NCBI GenBank assembly: GCA_945859605.1
Contig: OX243815.1
Location: 29,835,481 to 29,899,480, forward strand
Length of the DNA stretch: 64,000 nucleotides
Direction: 5' to 3'
Origin: Lumbricus rubellus
Taxonomy: Eukaryota; Annelida; Clitellata; Crassiclitellata; Lumbricidae
This document shows positions 24,201 to 38,900 of this stretch, in pieces. How positions within the stretch are numbered: position 1 is the first letter of the stretch; each line of letters starts with the position of its first letter. A program made the translations under genes and the position numbers. The notes below the pieces were generated by a model. That model saw only the letters and a program-made list of their open reading frames with translations. It was not told where the DNA came from and searched no databases.

Positions 24201-27200
24201 TGACCCAGTAACAAATGACTTATGAATAAGAGTTCTCACAGGTATACAGTCTTAGGACTAAAGAATATCTCAGTGGTACCACAATAGACAGCAAGCTAGT
24301 AATTACAGGAAAATTGTCCTTTTGGGTTGTATATCACTAGAAATTTGTTGTTTCGTATTACACAAATGTATAATTGACTGAATTGTTTTTGAAGAGTTGT
24401 TTTTTTAGTTAAGTTTTCTACATTACTTGTTATTTCATTCTGTTGTTTTGCCTACTGTTCAATTCATGATATCAACCGTTTAGCCATCAGTTAAAACTGC
24501 ACATGTAAATAGGTGTCCCTGTTAGCGGGATTTTCATCCCTTAGGGCCTTCCTTGTTACCATCCGATCTTGTGAAGCATTTTGTACTATGACAATTGTTT
24601 ATGGTTGATGGTTACAATAAATGGTTTGATTGATTGATTGATTGATTTAAAAACTTGGATTCAAACTTTAGATGTACAGGCAGAAGGGTGGAAGGGTGGC
24701 AATCGGCCACCATACCACCCTGTTGCAGGTTAAATCAAAAGACCAGAACACACACATATTGATTGACTGAAAATACACTTCGCTACTTGTGTTTTTTTAG
24801 TCCGATTTTAATTGTCGATTTACATTGTCCAGTTGACCTTGCAAATTTTTTAGAAACTTTAAAAGCTCTTAATGATGTTACTTTCTTGTACCACAGAACC
24901 TAATTCAGATATACTTACTGGTATAGGCAATTGGCCACTTATCATATATGCATTCACTTGCATTGATGCCAAATAGGTCTACACTGAATATAAGGTAATT
25001 GAAACAAATAACATACACAAATTTCTGCTGTTTTACAACTTGCATACTAAAAGCTTAAAGCAACAATTTTGATTTTCCAGAACTCACCTTGTAGCCAAAG
25101 AGATCACCCTGCGCCTTGGCTTTGTAAAGAGCAGCTTCTTGTCTTCGCTGAAGATAGTCATCAAAATACCTGATAGAATAAAGAAAGACTTCAGATAAAA
25201 AGTTTCCATAAATAAGGTTTCTTAGATAGATCTGCTGTAACCAGTTCACTGCACTATTAAAATCTGACATTATTCTCTTAGCATTTAATTTAACTTGGTA
25301 GCAATAATTGACTTCTGAGACCTAAACTAGTGTACAGCTCTCATTTTTATCTCTTACTTAATTAACTTTAAAAACTGGCTTCAACCATTCTTCATAACTC
25401 ATCCATGAAATTCTTTATATACAGTGGCTTTAAATTCACTTGGCAAATCAAAAGTAGAATGGCTGAAGCATCTACTTTGCTCTTAGATCCGCATCTTTTA
25501 TCTATGCTTGTACATGAAGTTCCTCAAAGTCAGAATACTAAACAACAGAATTGATATTAATGAAAAAATATCTTACACGAGTCGCTTTCTACCCAGGTTC
25601 TCCTGTATCAGTTCTCTTTCTCTGCCAGCACCTGACAAAGAAAATATTCAATCACAGTCAACAGACTCAACACCAAACAACTGACAAAAGTTACACCAAT
25701 AAACCAACTGACTAACTAATCCACCAGAGTGACCAACTTACTGACTGACTGACCGATCGATGTTGACTGATTGATTGACTAGCTGATTGATTGATCAATG
25801 ATCACTGATTGACATTAACTGACCAACTGATTGACTGATTAGCTGATTGATTGATCAATGATTGACATTAACTGATTGACTGAGTAGCTGATTGATTGAT
25901 CAATGATTGACATTAACTGATTGACTGAGTAGCTGATTGATTGATCAATGATTGACATTAACTGACCAACTGATTGACTGAGTAGCTGACTGATAGATCA
26001 CTGATTGACACTAACTGACCAAATGATTAATTGACTGACTGCACTGATTGGTCACTGATTGAAGCAAAAACTCCAAGCCATAAAAGACTAATGCAATCAA
26101 TACCCATAGGAATAGGTCTTTGTTGAAATTGGTTCAACCAATCATGATGTTGTTCGTATCGACCGACTTCACGGTTTGGGTCAATCGTCTGTGACAGTGA
26201 AAAATAAAGAAAACAAATTAGCAGCCTAGTTTAAAAAATTAATTGCTCACATGTCTAATAATGCATTTGCATTTCATTAATGAATCAATAGACAGTTAGG
26301 TCCTGAAATACTGTTCCTGGGTCAGTCAGCCATTTATGGGAGTCCATGAATCAGCATCTATGTTTGAATGCATAAGACCAACCATCAAGGCCGTAGCCAG
26401 GATTTTATTTCGGGGGGTGTTTTCAGTGGCGGTCAGGTTTTCAGTTTTGGGGAGGCTGAATTTCCTGAAAAATGTCCATCATTTTTATCGGCCAAATCTC
26501 GAAATCTTGGAAATATTTCCATTTTCGCGGTCAAAATTGAATTCAACTTCAATTTTTCAGATTTTTCAGATCAAAATTTAATCTATTAGGCCTATTTCAT
26601 TTTGGGGGGTGTTTTCATGGCATTTTTCATGGTTTTTTTGCATCACAAACTAGAAAATGCAATAGATTTTTTCTGCATTTTCCATTTCGGGGGGCGTTCA
26701 AACACCCAAAACACCCCCCTGTCTACGGCCTTGCTAACCATGTTTGCAAGATTTGAGTTTACAACGAAAGATTACGGCAGTCTGTCAACAATGATAATTT
26801 TCTGGTCCATCAGTGCATCTAATTGTCATTTATTGATCCATTTTACAGTGCAAATGTCTGGAATCTAAAAAGCATACCCAAAAGGAACAGAAGTCCTGTT
26901 TAATTACGGTCACCTATTAGCTCTAATCAATGTAATCGTAAGGTAACATAACAAAAACAATGAATAGCACTTAAGATTAATTTTTTTAAATAATGAGCAA
27001 CTAAAAGAGAACGAAAAGATACTTGGCTACAACTGAGCTGAATACCTGATAATAAAGGCAAATCAGAAGAAAAAAACTATGGAAGAATTATACAAGGTGC
27101 ATTTTAGTAAGCTGATATGCAGCTGATGCTGATGTATGCGTGCATAGTTAAGCTATTAAACGCAATTGCTGTATTTATTACTGTATCAGCAACGATTCAG

Positions 27201-30200
27201 CGTGCATAAATTTATACAAACAAGACAGAAGGTCATGAATTCAAGCAAATATCCCTACTGGAAAAGGAGATCCAATTGGAGGGATTGGTTCCATTCCTAG
27301 TGAACTGGGTGTCCTCCCCTATAAAACAGAAAAATAATCTGACTGGCTGGCTTGCTGCTGGCTGATTGACTGACTGACAAATAAAGAATTCATAAAACAG
27401 CAAAAAAAGAATACGTGCATTCGTGCATGACAGACTTTTCACTGAATCACTGACCCATGACCACTAGATCGAAAGACACACACATATTGACACATGAATA
27501 TAAATCGCAAATCAAAACGAACGAACAACACGTGTAAGACAGTAAATACTTGAAAGTGCCTAAGAGAAAGAGACAAAACAAACAAGGCTCTCATGCTGTA
27601 TGCTACGGCAATAACAAAGTGAAAGTGCCTTCTGTTCTAAGTGGGTTCGCCTACAACTTTGGGTTTTTCAACTGCCTAAATCGCTTACAGTATCTCTCTA
27701 CAAGAGTTTGCTGATTGGCTTTATTTTCGCAAATCTAACTCAGTGAATTGCATATGAACTTTGCAGAAGATTTGACGATCGATGCGAATTTGGATTCAGA
27801 CATAATTTGAAACTTTGCTGGAAACAGCAAACTATTCTACTTTAGTTGTGTTCTCACAAGAAATCAAATATAAACAATAAAAAAGGCACCAATAACAACA
27901 ACAACAAAATTGCAAACTACATACATCGTCGACAACACTTGGCTTGGGTGCGATAACGGCTTGCCACTGTTGCTCACGCTTTCTGTTTATTTCTTCTTGC
28001 TGTTTTATGAAAAACAAAAGCTTCTGTAGTTAGAAACATGAGAAACTAAGTGAAGAGCAATATTTGAACTCTCATCTACACTATGGAAGTGACGAGGCAG
28101 GGGAGATGATAAGGAAGGTTTAGTCAGGATGAGATAGGAAGGAGGGACGAATAGTTTTCTATGGCATAATTTTAGAAATCTGGAGTTTGCAATGAATCAG
28201 AGAGAAAATGCTTGAAGAGATGAGACTTTAAGGTCTACAGGCTTGAACACCAAACAGAGAAGTTTTAGGCAGATAGCCTTTGGCATTGCAAAGGAGATTA
28301 GCGGAATCTCTTTTATAAGAATTTTACGTTCTGATATATTAGTTATAATACGAGCCAAACATCTGTGAATATATGAAGCTGCTGAATTGTATTTTGAAAT
28401 CCCGGTAAGAATTTATTTACAGTAATCCAGATAATATTATCACAGAGTGAAAAACAGACAACAGAAGAAGAGATGCCAGACCCTTAAAAAGATCTTCCTT
28501 TCAGACTCTTGTAGTACATACGACTTATTAAATCCGTCCTCACAGCTGTACAAATGCACATAGGGACCTTGAGCATGTCCATCACTCGCAATTGCTCAGG
28601 TGCTTCAGCATGAAACTCTGATGCAGTGTCCGTGCCATAGTCGGGAGCGCCTCTGAGTAGTTAGCTTGAAGGGGCGCTATAGAAATGGAGAAATAAAGAA
28701 GGAAAGTACTCGCTACAGAAATTGGTGTTCAGTAAATAAATTTCAGTGTAAACTGAGACAATAAAAGTTAAAGAACCTTTTTCATTAGTTCTCGTCTCCG
28801 CTGATTTTCCATTCGCTGACGTTCTCGTCTTTTGTTTTCGTCTTCCTTCAACAACAATTGAACAGAGATCAGTTAAATATTAAAATATCATCATATTGTA
28901 TTTGATGAAAACATGAAATATAATATACAATAACTTTGATATGAATTATACAGGTAATTAATCAACACATTAAATGACAAGGAATGCAATGATTATAATT
29001 AGAGAAGTAAATATTACAAAAAATGTTAATGGATGTAATCAGTACTTCCATCCTGCTGAGCTGTCTTTGCTAAATGTTTTGATTGCAATTACAAAATACA
29101 GTTAACTTTGAAGGTCTTTTACAGCAAACTGATGCCTTGCATAAAATGAAAACACCAACGCAACAAGTGTCTTCAAAATAGATTAGACTATAACTTTTTT
29201 TGCATTTGTTTCACCTGGTCACCTGGTGCCGTCAGCTTCTGCAGCTCTGGCGATATCCCTGATGTATCCTCTCCAGTTGATCCTCTCCCTAGTCGCCTCT
29301 CTTAGCTCCTCCAGTCTCATGCCAGACTTTTCCTGTACCTCATCCAACCATTTCTTCCTTGGCCTTCCACATCTTCTCCTTTCCTCACCGCATGCCGTCA
29401 TCAGCTCCTTTTCCAAACCATTAGATCTCATCACATGGCCGAAGTAGCTCAGTTTCCTCCAAGTTGCTGTTTGCTGCAGTGTCTCCTCCCTCTCTATTCC
29501 GAGCTCCACGCGCACCGATTCGTTAGTTCTCTTCTCCGTCCATGAAATCCTTAGCATCTTTCTCCAAATCCACATCTCACATGCATTGATTTTCTTTTCC
29601 ATATCCCGTGTCTTTGTCCATGTCTCGCATCCATATAGGACCACTGGGAAGATCATTTGTTTACAATTTTTAATTTATCCACTTAATCTTCATTTAGATA
29701 TTAATTTGCCTCTCAGAATTAATCTTTATGTTTGTAACAGTTGTAGCACATTTATAAGTAAAGTTTGAACTTCAAACACTGCAAATGTTGGTTGTTATGA
29801 TAATCCATGGGTCTTGATATTACATAAGTATTCACACACTAAGCATGACATATTGTAACATTTCTAAAGCATATCCACAGAACCAAATTTACCTCGCGCA
29901 CTGCATCGTTGTCAAGCATATTTCGTTTCACTAGATCTTTATTAACAAGACCTTTTCGATCTACAAACAGTGAACAGTTTTATTTCAGCACCAAAATGAT
30001 TAAACTCTTCACTACAATCATCCATTATTATCCAATCATCATCATTACAATCATTGCTGTCATCATCACAATTATATTTGAAACAACCAGAATAAAAATC
30101 ATCATATCGTATGGCCATCACTTCTTTTTGATAGAAATGTAAGAATAAAGTGAATACTTTCGAAAACTAACCAGCAGAATTCTTTGATTGTGAAGGAAGA

Positions 30201-32918
30201 GATCGACTGATAATGGCTCCGTGCATGACTGTATGACTAAACTCATCTTGTATTTCCTAAACACAATATATATATATATATTATATATATAATATGTATG
30301 TATATGGTCATGTGAAACTCCAAAGCAGCATCCGTACTCTAGTCGATAGCGCCTCTGAGTAGCGAGTTTGAAGGGGCGATATAGCAAATGCAAGAAATAA
30401 ATTTTAAAAATTAAAAATATATAATTAATACCACTCATTATTTGTGTGGCTGTTCAAACTAATTGATTTTGAATTCTCTACCTTTTCCTAACGTTCTCGG
30501 GAAAATCTTTCCAATCCCTGACATAAACACCACGTCATGAACATGAATTCAATCACCAAATGATCGCATGATGTCCATAATGTTAGGGATTAAATATCTC
30601 AACGGAGAAATGGTAAGTTTTGAAGAGCTATTAAATCTGAACTCATGGTAACTCACTGCATCAGAGAGAAACTTTCTGATTCGCATCTGCAGAAGTGGTT
30701 TCTTCAGAATAACATTCACAGATGGACGTTCGCTATGAACATAAAAACACGTCCTTCAAAAGTATGGTCGAAAACCATACAAGGGTAGTCCACAGTATGT
30801 CAATATAAATTCACTCCTCCATTGCAAAACATAAAAAACTTACTAAACTGGTTGCGTGCATCATTGGTTGGCCTATTGACTAACTGAATATCTGACTAGA
30901 TGACAAGCTGACTGATATGCGAATAAAAAAATTGTGCTCCTACTCTATTTAAGTTAACAGCTTAACTAGCTGTAAAAAAATTATTACTGACACCTTTACA
31001 AGAGAGGTTCCTAAATTAGTTTAATAAATTGAACCAACACAAAATGATTTAGTACCCACCGAGAATTACTTCGAAGTAGCTCACTGATGACGTTACGAAG
31101 GTCGAAACTATATCGGGAAGGAGGAGGAGGGTATGATCCCCTAAACAACAGTCACAACAATACCTTAATGATAATTATACAAGTAATGTAATCATCATCA
31201 GCAGCAGCAACAGCATAGTGGCTTAGTCATCATTCTCGAATATCATTACCACTATCATCTGTAATAAGCCAATGTTCAATATTTAAAGCAGCTTCGTTTG
31301 CAACAGTTTAAGTAGCAAACAATTGATGTTTAATACTTTAGCTACGAATTGCATTGGTTTCCCAGTCACTTTTAGTACATACCTGTCATTAAACAGTTAA
31401 AGAATCGCATGTCATCAAAGTTCATAGCAACTTCATTTGTATCAATGATCACAAGATTAAAGAGAAAAAGAGAAGTAACGAACCTGACAATTTTTAAGAT
31501 TAGATGCTTCAGACTACCAGCCTCAAACTAAAATCAAATCAAATCAGAATGCAACAAAAACAGCATAAAATATTAACAGATGCTGAGATACAAATTAATC
31601 TGATTCACGCAATGCCCAAATGTCACTGATAAGTGCACACAAATTTCCCTATGTCAAGCTTCAAACACTTTGTTACCCAAAATGCGAATAACCAGTATGG
31701 CCAACAATCCCTGCATGGTGTTTTAGCAGCAAAAATACTAAATGAAAAAGTCTCTTACACCTAAAGTCTGTCTTTAAAACTCAAGTGCTGACAATTTTGA
31801 AACTAAATGGAAAAAGACTGACTGCTCAAAAAGGACGTCAGCCAGTTTGAAGTGCCACACAAAGGAAGAATGTAGGAAGCCATGCAACCGGCAAAGAAAA
31901 TTTCCATGGTTTCCATGCCAGCAGATATAGCTAACAACATAATTGATCACATAATTATACAATAAACCATGCTCTAACCATAATGTAATCTTCCATCGTT
32001 TATGCACGTATTAGAAATATCTTAACTTTTGAACCATAGGCTACTGACCGCGTGTTTTAGCGTGACTAATTCGTACAACACGCAGCCCAAGGACCAAACG
32101 TCACTGCAACAGAAATCCAATTTATGCATTTACAAAATTTTATTTAAGTTTTAACTTAACATCTGCATGCTAAAGAAAAAGAGAGAGAAAAGGTACGGAA
32201 AGTTTGCTCAATGTTGTCCAAAACGATTCAGGTATAGGCTAGAAAAGAATGTATATACAATAAAAGTAAAATATTAAAAGCATTGTGGCTAATGCATTCC
32301 TAGCGGCAGACTAATATCATTTAATGCTAACCTTTTGGTCTATGCACGGTGTATGTCTTCTCGGTTTGACCTCCCAGGATTTTGACCTGGCACCGTAATG
32401 AGAATGGCAGCTCTGGCAATTGCGGATTTATCTGATATAGCGCTAGTGAATAAGCTGGTCTCCATGATGTGGATCTTGTGGGCACTCAGAAATTCTCAAA
32501 GGATTGTCTATGTTTTTCACATACAAAAAATCAAGTATATCGTCATTCAGGTCAATCCAGTTTTTCCAGTTCATCTGCACACAAAGTCATTTTCCCAAAT
32601 GATCCATTGGCTCCTTAAAATGATTAAAAATTCTCACATCTCATCTCACTTATAAAATTTCAAACCTGGTTCACAGAATAAAGGCTTAACCCTTTAATGC
32701 CGAGAAGGTAGTAAAATGTATGGAAAATCCTATACCCTCCGGTATTAAAGGGTTAAAAAAAAGTAGACTTGAAGTTTACCTCTTGTTATTGTATGGACGA
32801 TTTTCAACAATTTCTGGTGATAGATAGTAAGGTGTTCCAATACAGGTCCTTGCCAGCTCAACAGTGCTGCAAAACAGTTTGCAAAGATAAACGTTAAATG
32901 CCATAGTATAACTTCGGT

Positions 32919-32961
<43 letters not shown>

Positions 32962-35900
32962 ACCGAGGGACCAGTGCCCATAGGTGCCCGATGCCATTCT
33001 CGTTATTCACTGGCATCAAGTTACAATCGTGTTTTTCTTTTGCTGTCAGCGCATCGCCACTCATCTGACAAACCCCTTCTTGGGGATTGGTGCCGCCCAC
33101 GTTAGCCAGCTCTTTCAGGGTTCCTGCTGGGCCTGTCCACCTCGCGAAGCGCCCAAGGTGGTACTTCGGTCGAAACCTTCACCACTGATGGCTTAGCCCC
33201 AGCAGGCAATCCCCCTTCTTGGCTGTTGCCACCCCCCCCCCACCGCTTTGAGGTGTGGGTCGGTCTTCGGTTTATCAAAACTCAAATGCATCATAGACTG
33301 CTGCTGCAATCAGTTCAATCAGTTTAACAGGTTTCTGAAAGCACTGCATAAATGTTTAGTTACATTACTGTAGATACCTTCACATTACATTACCAGGTAC
33401 TTCACATTTTTTCCCTTCAGGAACTAAGCAAACATAACACAAAGATAATAAAATTATGGCAGTGAACATAATACATTGCATTATTCTACAATATACAACG
33501 TCTCATAATCATTTTGTATTGTTCAGCAAATACAACTGGCAAAAGAAAAGTTCTATTGTAAAAATTTCACTAGACTGTTTATATGTGTCAGATGACTGTT
33601 AGTTAGCATGGGTAAAGACATTACTGGCCATGCGTATGTTTCAGTGAATGATCCATCGTGTGCTGAAATAAATCAGGACATGACTCCGTTGCATAATTAA
33701 GATTTTGACTACATTGCATAATTAAGTTTTTAATTTGTACCAGACCTGTTCAGCAGCTTTGCAATACCAAAATCACCAAGTTTGACGATACCATTTTTGG
33801 TCAGAAATATGTTCTACAATAAAAATAGAAATCTGAGGTTTCACTTGACAGTGTCATCAAGCATACCACTAGTAAAACAAATGAAGTATTCCAACAGATC
33901 CCACATATCAATAAAGCCAGCTGAATGCCCAGGTGCACCAAGTAGATGGTACGCGAATGCACGGAAAAGGGTCCCACTTGCACCCTCAAAAGGAGAATCA
34001 ATATTGCAATCCAGTTTTCTCTCTGTCATTACTTTATCAACACAATTCTCACTAAGACTAGCTGTCAATGCACTGAGATATCATCCACCCAGATAACTGT
34101 TGAGCCAATGAAAGGCAAGCTACAAACCTTAAGTTACGGCCTTAGTCATTAACCCACTCAACAAATACATAAGACACGAATTTTTTCCATTCATGAGTAA
34201 AATTTAGCTAGCTACATTATATATAAAATTAGCCTTATGACATCTCTGAGAAGCAAAGATCAACCAACCTGAGATTTGATGTCCCGATGTAAAATCTTCC
34301 GGTCATGAATGTGTTTGATGGCCAAACACATTTGAACAAAATAGTCTAAGATCTAAACAAACCCGAACAATGGAAATCGATATAAAAATCAATCTACTCA
34401 AGATCAATAGGAACACATCCAAGGTCAACCAACATGGCTAAAACAAGAACACTTGCTCCAAAAAGAATCCTTGCAAATTGTGAACAATATTAACTTCATT
34501 GACCATAACCAAAACTTCTGATTGAAACCAAAAGTAAAACAGTTTAACAGATCTATGCAATATTTTAAAAATGCAATGTTTGGCTATTATTGATGCTACT
34601 GTCATATCTGGTTTTCTAGGGTTAGATCAGAAATATCATTTTCTTAAGCTTGCATATTTACCTTGAGCAGTGTTTCAACAGCATTTTTTAAAAACTGGAA
34701 TGTAAATGAAAATATTAAAACAAGATGGAAAAGTATAGATACAAAATTAAATGAATACCTGATCTTCTGGGAAAAGACTTCCATGCTGGGCATTGATGCG
34801 ACTGTACAAATCTCCTAAGATCAAAGAAAATAATGTGATAGTACAACAAAGCACTTTTAACTCATACAATGCACTAAAACTTAACTTGAACTGCTTATAG
34901 TAAGTAAACAGTGATCAGCAGCACATCACAATGGCAAACACTTGTGCTGCAAGTGTGTAGCACATAATAACGATATTTGCCTACAGTGAATGTCTATTGT
35001 GCTTCACGGTGTCCAGCCATTTGCGCGCAAGACGTTTGCGTGCCGTCGTTTGCGCGCCGTCATTTGCGCGCACCGTCATTTGCGCGTTGGACGTTTGCGC
35101 GCCGTCATTTGCGCGCCGTCACAATATGCAAACTAAAAAAATCTACGAAATAACCACTTTAATCATATAAAAAGAACTGCTTTTATTTAGCAGGAAGTTC
35201 AGCAACATATCAATGTTTTTCTACAAAATGACTACTTTAATCTAGCAGTAACTTCAGCTAGGTATCTATGTTTTTCTACGAAATGAGGGTGAGTTATAAC
35301 TGTTTTCTACAAAATGACTACCGGTACATAAAAGTCCAACATAGTGTTTGTGTCTTCAATAAGAAATTGAAATGTTATGCGCAATTCCTTTAAGATATTC
35401 CAACAATGGTAAGAATACACATCAACGCGCCTATATCATACACATAACAGAGGAATTCACTGTTTCATTATACGAAGACGACATGTATAATATGCGAAAT
35501 CAAAACAAGAACAAAAGATTGATAAACAATAGATTGATATAGGTTGATACGCTAAGGGGAACAGGAGTACACATCAAAGTGCGAATAAAATAGGCCGACC
35601 CATCATACAGGAGTTCGCTGTTTAATCATACGAAGATGGCAGACATAACAGTACAAGTCAATCCACACTGCGCGCGCGCAAACGTCCTGCGCGCAAATGA
35701 CGGTCATTTTTTGCTGCGCTCAACCGACTGCGCGCAAATGACGGCGCGCAAACGACGGCGCGCAAACGTCCTGCGCGCAAACGACAGGGCGCCGTGCTTC
35801 ACTGTACAACATCTAATGCACTGTATTGTGTTGCGCTGTATAATAAGTGACCTCGGGAACAGACTACCAATTAACAGTTTAATCATATGGTGGGAAAACA

Positions 35901-38900
35901 CAAATAAAACTTCAGTCTGTCTCTACTGGTTGCATGAAATAAATTTTTGGCCGTAATACATCATGCAGCGCAATATAATTTGTAAAACACGCATTTGCAT
36001 CATCTAAGCACGAAATTCAAAGAACATGGTTTTACGTAAAATCCATTGTCCAGTTGATCAAGAAATAAACAAGTGGTCCCTTCATTCTTGGTCGAGGTCA
36101 TATATTATTATATGCATGGTGCATGGTAACAGTCTTTCACCGAACATTAGGTTGTCCGCCTCGTGGACTCTTTCAAATCAAAGTTTAAATCTTATCTGTT
36201 TGCTAAGGCTTATCCTGCAGTTAGCCATTTGTGAGGCGCCCTTGTAGTGGTATGGCCGCGTTATGGCACCATATAACTTGTCCTTATTATTATTATTATT
36301 GACGTATCAAACTGCATTGTAATGCAGTGAACTTAATTGAACCATGGATGTGTACAACAGCACACATCATGAAAAAATCTTAATTAGATCAAATCAGACA
36401 CAATCAAAGATTTATAGATCCGCATTATACTCTTGAGCAGAGATAAATGAAGACTTGATAAAATTAAATTAATTAAATCTGATTAAAATTAAATTAAGGA
36501 ACATCCTAGGCGCTTACTTCAAAAGAAGTAAATTCATGAGACATGAATTTAAAAAAACTAGAACGGCATCCAAAGAATTTTAAAAGCTACTGATAAAAGA
36601 ACAGCGTTACAATATGGAGAGAATATCACAATTAACAGATTTAAGAATACTTGCCTCCATCACAATAGTCCATGAGTATGTGCAGCTTGCCCAGCTCTAT
36701 AATGTAAAATTATCGCAAGATTAGGTAATTAGAAACACAACTTTGCTGGTAAAACACTTTTTTTGGTAAAATCTGATTTTGACTGGTTGGTATGGCAAAA
36801 AAAATGGCAAACACTGGAGAAAATGATGAACTTCTGGAGGTCAATATATGCCCATAGCATGCCTTCCTTGGTTTTCTCACCCTTCTTAACACTTTAACCC
36901 TTCTTAATGCTTTAACCATCCTTAACACTTTAAAGACCAGCTGCATTAGTGTCCCAGTCACTTCTAATAGGCCCACACACTTACAAGTTGTACAAGTTCT
37001 AAACGTACAATATTAGCTAACATGCACCGGTCATTTTAGCTGTTGAAATGAATTTTTGATGTGTTTAATTCAAAATTAATAAGAATTATTTGACTAACCT
37101 TCAAAAGAATTCACGTAGCCAACAATGTTACAGTGGCTGAGCTGAGCCAGAACAACTACCTACAGAAAAAAAGAGTAACATGCAGTCACAGCAATATTTA
37201 GAATCACTTCCGATCTCATCTGAAAATTATAATTAATTTTTTTGTCAAAATTGTTTAATTGAATTACTGCTTTATACGCAAATCTCAAACTTATAAATGC
37301 CAATAAAATACTAGCAAGCATGCATCCAAAATTATGTATACATGCAAATATTTTAACTTACTCAACAATACAGGTCCAATAGTAAGTAGCTGAAGTGCTC
37401 CACATGGCTTTTTGGACATTCAGCCTTAAACTAGAAACCCTAAAAACTATTAACTGAGCAATTGGTCAAAAAATTGTATTCATAAGCTATATTCCTCTAA
37501 TTCATTAAACAAATAATTTGGTAAAAGTGTAAATTATGATACTAACTTATTGACGTATAAAGTGGCACAAAGTCAGTCACTTACATGCTCACTTTTGAGT
37601 TAACGTATAATATTCAGACATGTTACTCTCATTTTACCTCTTTTCTTGCTTCATCTTTCTCTTTGTTTGACATCTACATAAAACACAAATTCATACAGTA
37701 GAAAATTTTGGCTAAAGCGGGTCTTTAGAGTACTTAAGGCTTAAGCAACTTGGTGTGTGTGTGTGTGCACATAAGTATGTCTGTGTGTATGTAGCTTCGT
37801 AGCATATATGCATATATGTATACATAACCATGTCTGCATGGACACATTCACTTACCTTGGCAGAACTAACAAACCAACAACACAAAAATTAAGCACCAAA
37901 TCACAACTGCCAGAACCTACATAATATCCAGGGTTGTACAAAACCATTCTACGCTCCACCATAAATTTTCTGAAAACCACCAAGCTGCAGATGAATAAGT
38001 CGAGCGTATTGTTGGTATGTATTGCTCTTCAGTTCTGAGGCTTGAATAGGTTGCCTCTAGACGAAGAAGATTGACAGCCTTTCACATGAAGGATCAAAAC
38101 CATCCTGTGGTTTCAATGGATTGATGCAGAAAAAGTCAGGAATATGATGAACAAGAGGATGGCAACAGTACCAACAGACTCTGCTGCAGTCCATAACAGT
38201 TACTGCGGACTGGTTTCTAACATGTTGCACGAGCGCACGAAGATGAGGACCACCAGCAAGCCCAGTGGCTTGTAATAAACAAGCCAACAGTATTTAAATA
38301 CTAAAGCAGTGCACTCAACCAAATACTTCTTCTCTTTAGAGAAATGGAGCAGGTTCTGACAAGCTTGAAGTTTGGCCCTACAAGTGCTGCATCGCAGACA
38401 CGAGGCAGGCACAGCTGAATGTGTCACCAGATGATGTATGCACTATGCATGCAAGTATGTATATGCATGTTAGCATGTATATTAACTTAATAATAAAAAA
38501 TTATGATACAGTAATTCGTTCTTTTATGCATATTGAGAATCTGTAACGAACCTCGTCAAGGGGACAACTCAGGGGAGCTCCCAATTCCAGCATCATCAAA
38601 TAAAACCATTCTTAAATGAGAGGAATGCTTAGAAGGCTGCATATAAAAGTCTACATAATATAAACAATTAAACATGCACAATTGCACATGTGTACGATTT
38701 TTATATCTATGCATCAGAGTTGGTTCCAATCAAAAAAAGTTTAATAACTGTAGCTACCGACTAATCTATGGAACTACTCTTCTTCTTATGCTGGACCTAA
38801 TCATTGTCCCAGTAAAAAAAACTTTAAAAGCCGGATACCTTGGCTCAACGTGGCCGTTTCAATAGACTCAGTGTATCATATTTTTTATCTAACAATATTA

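Noticed and set aside
32745..32981. Poly-aspartate coding frame on the minus strand
   Set aside because: It is an (ATC)n microsatellite in a NEK1 intron read in one frame; the flanks are not coding.
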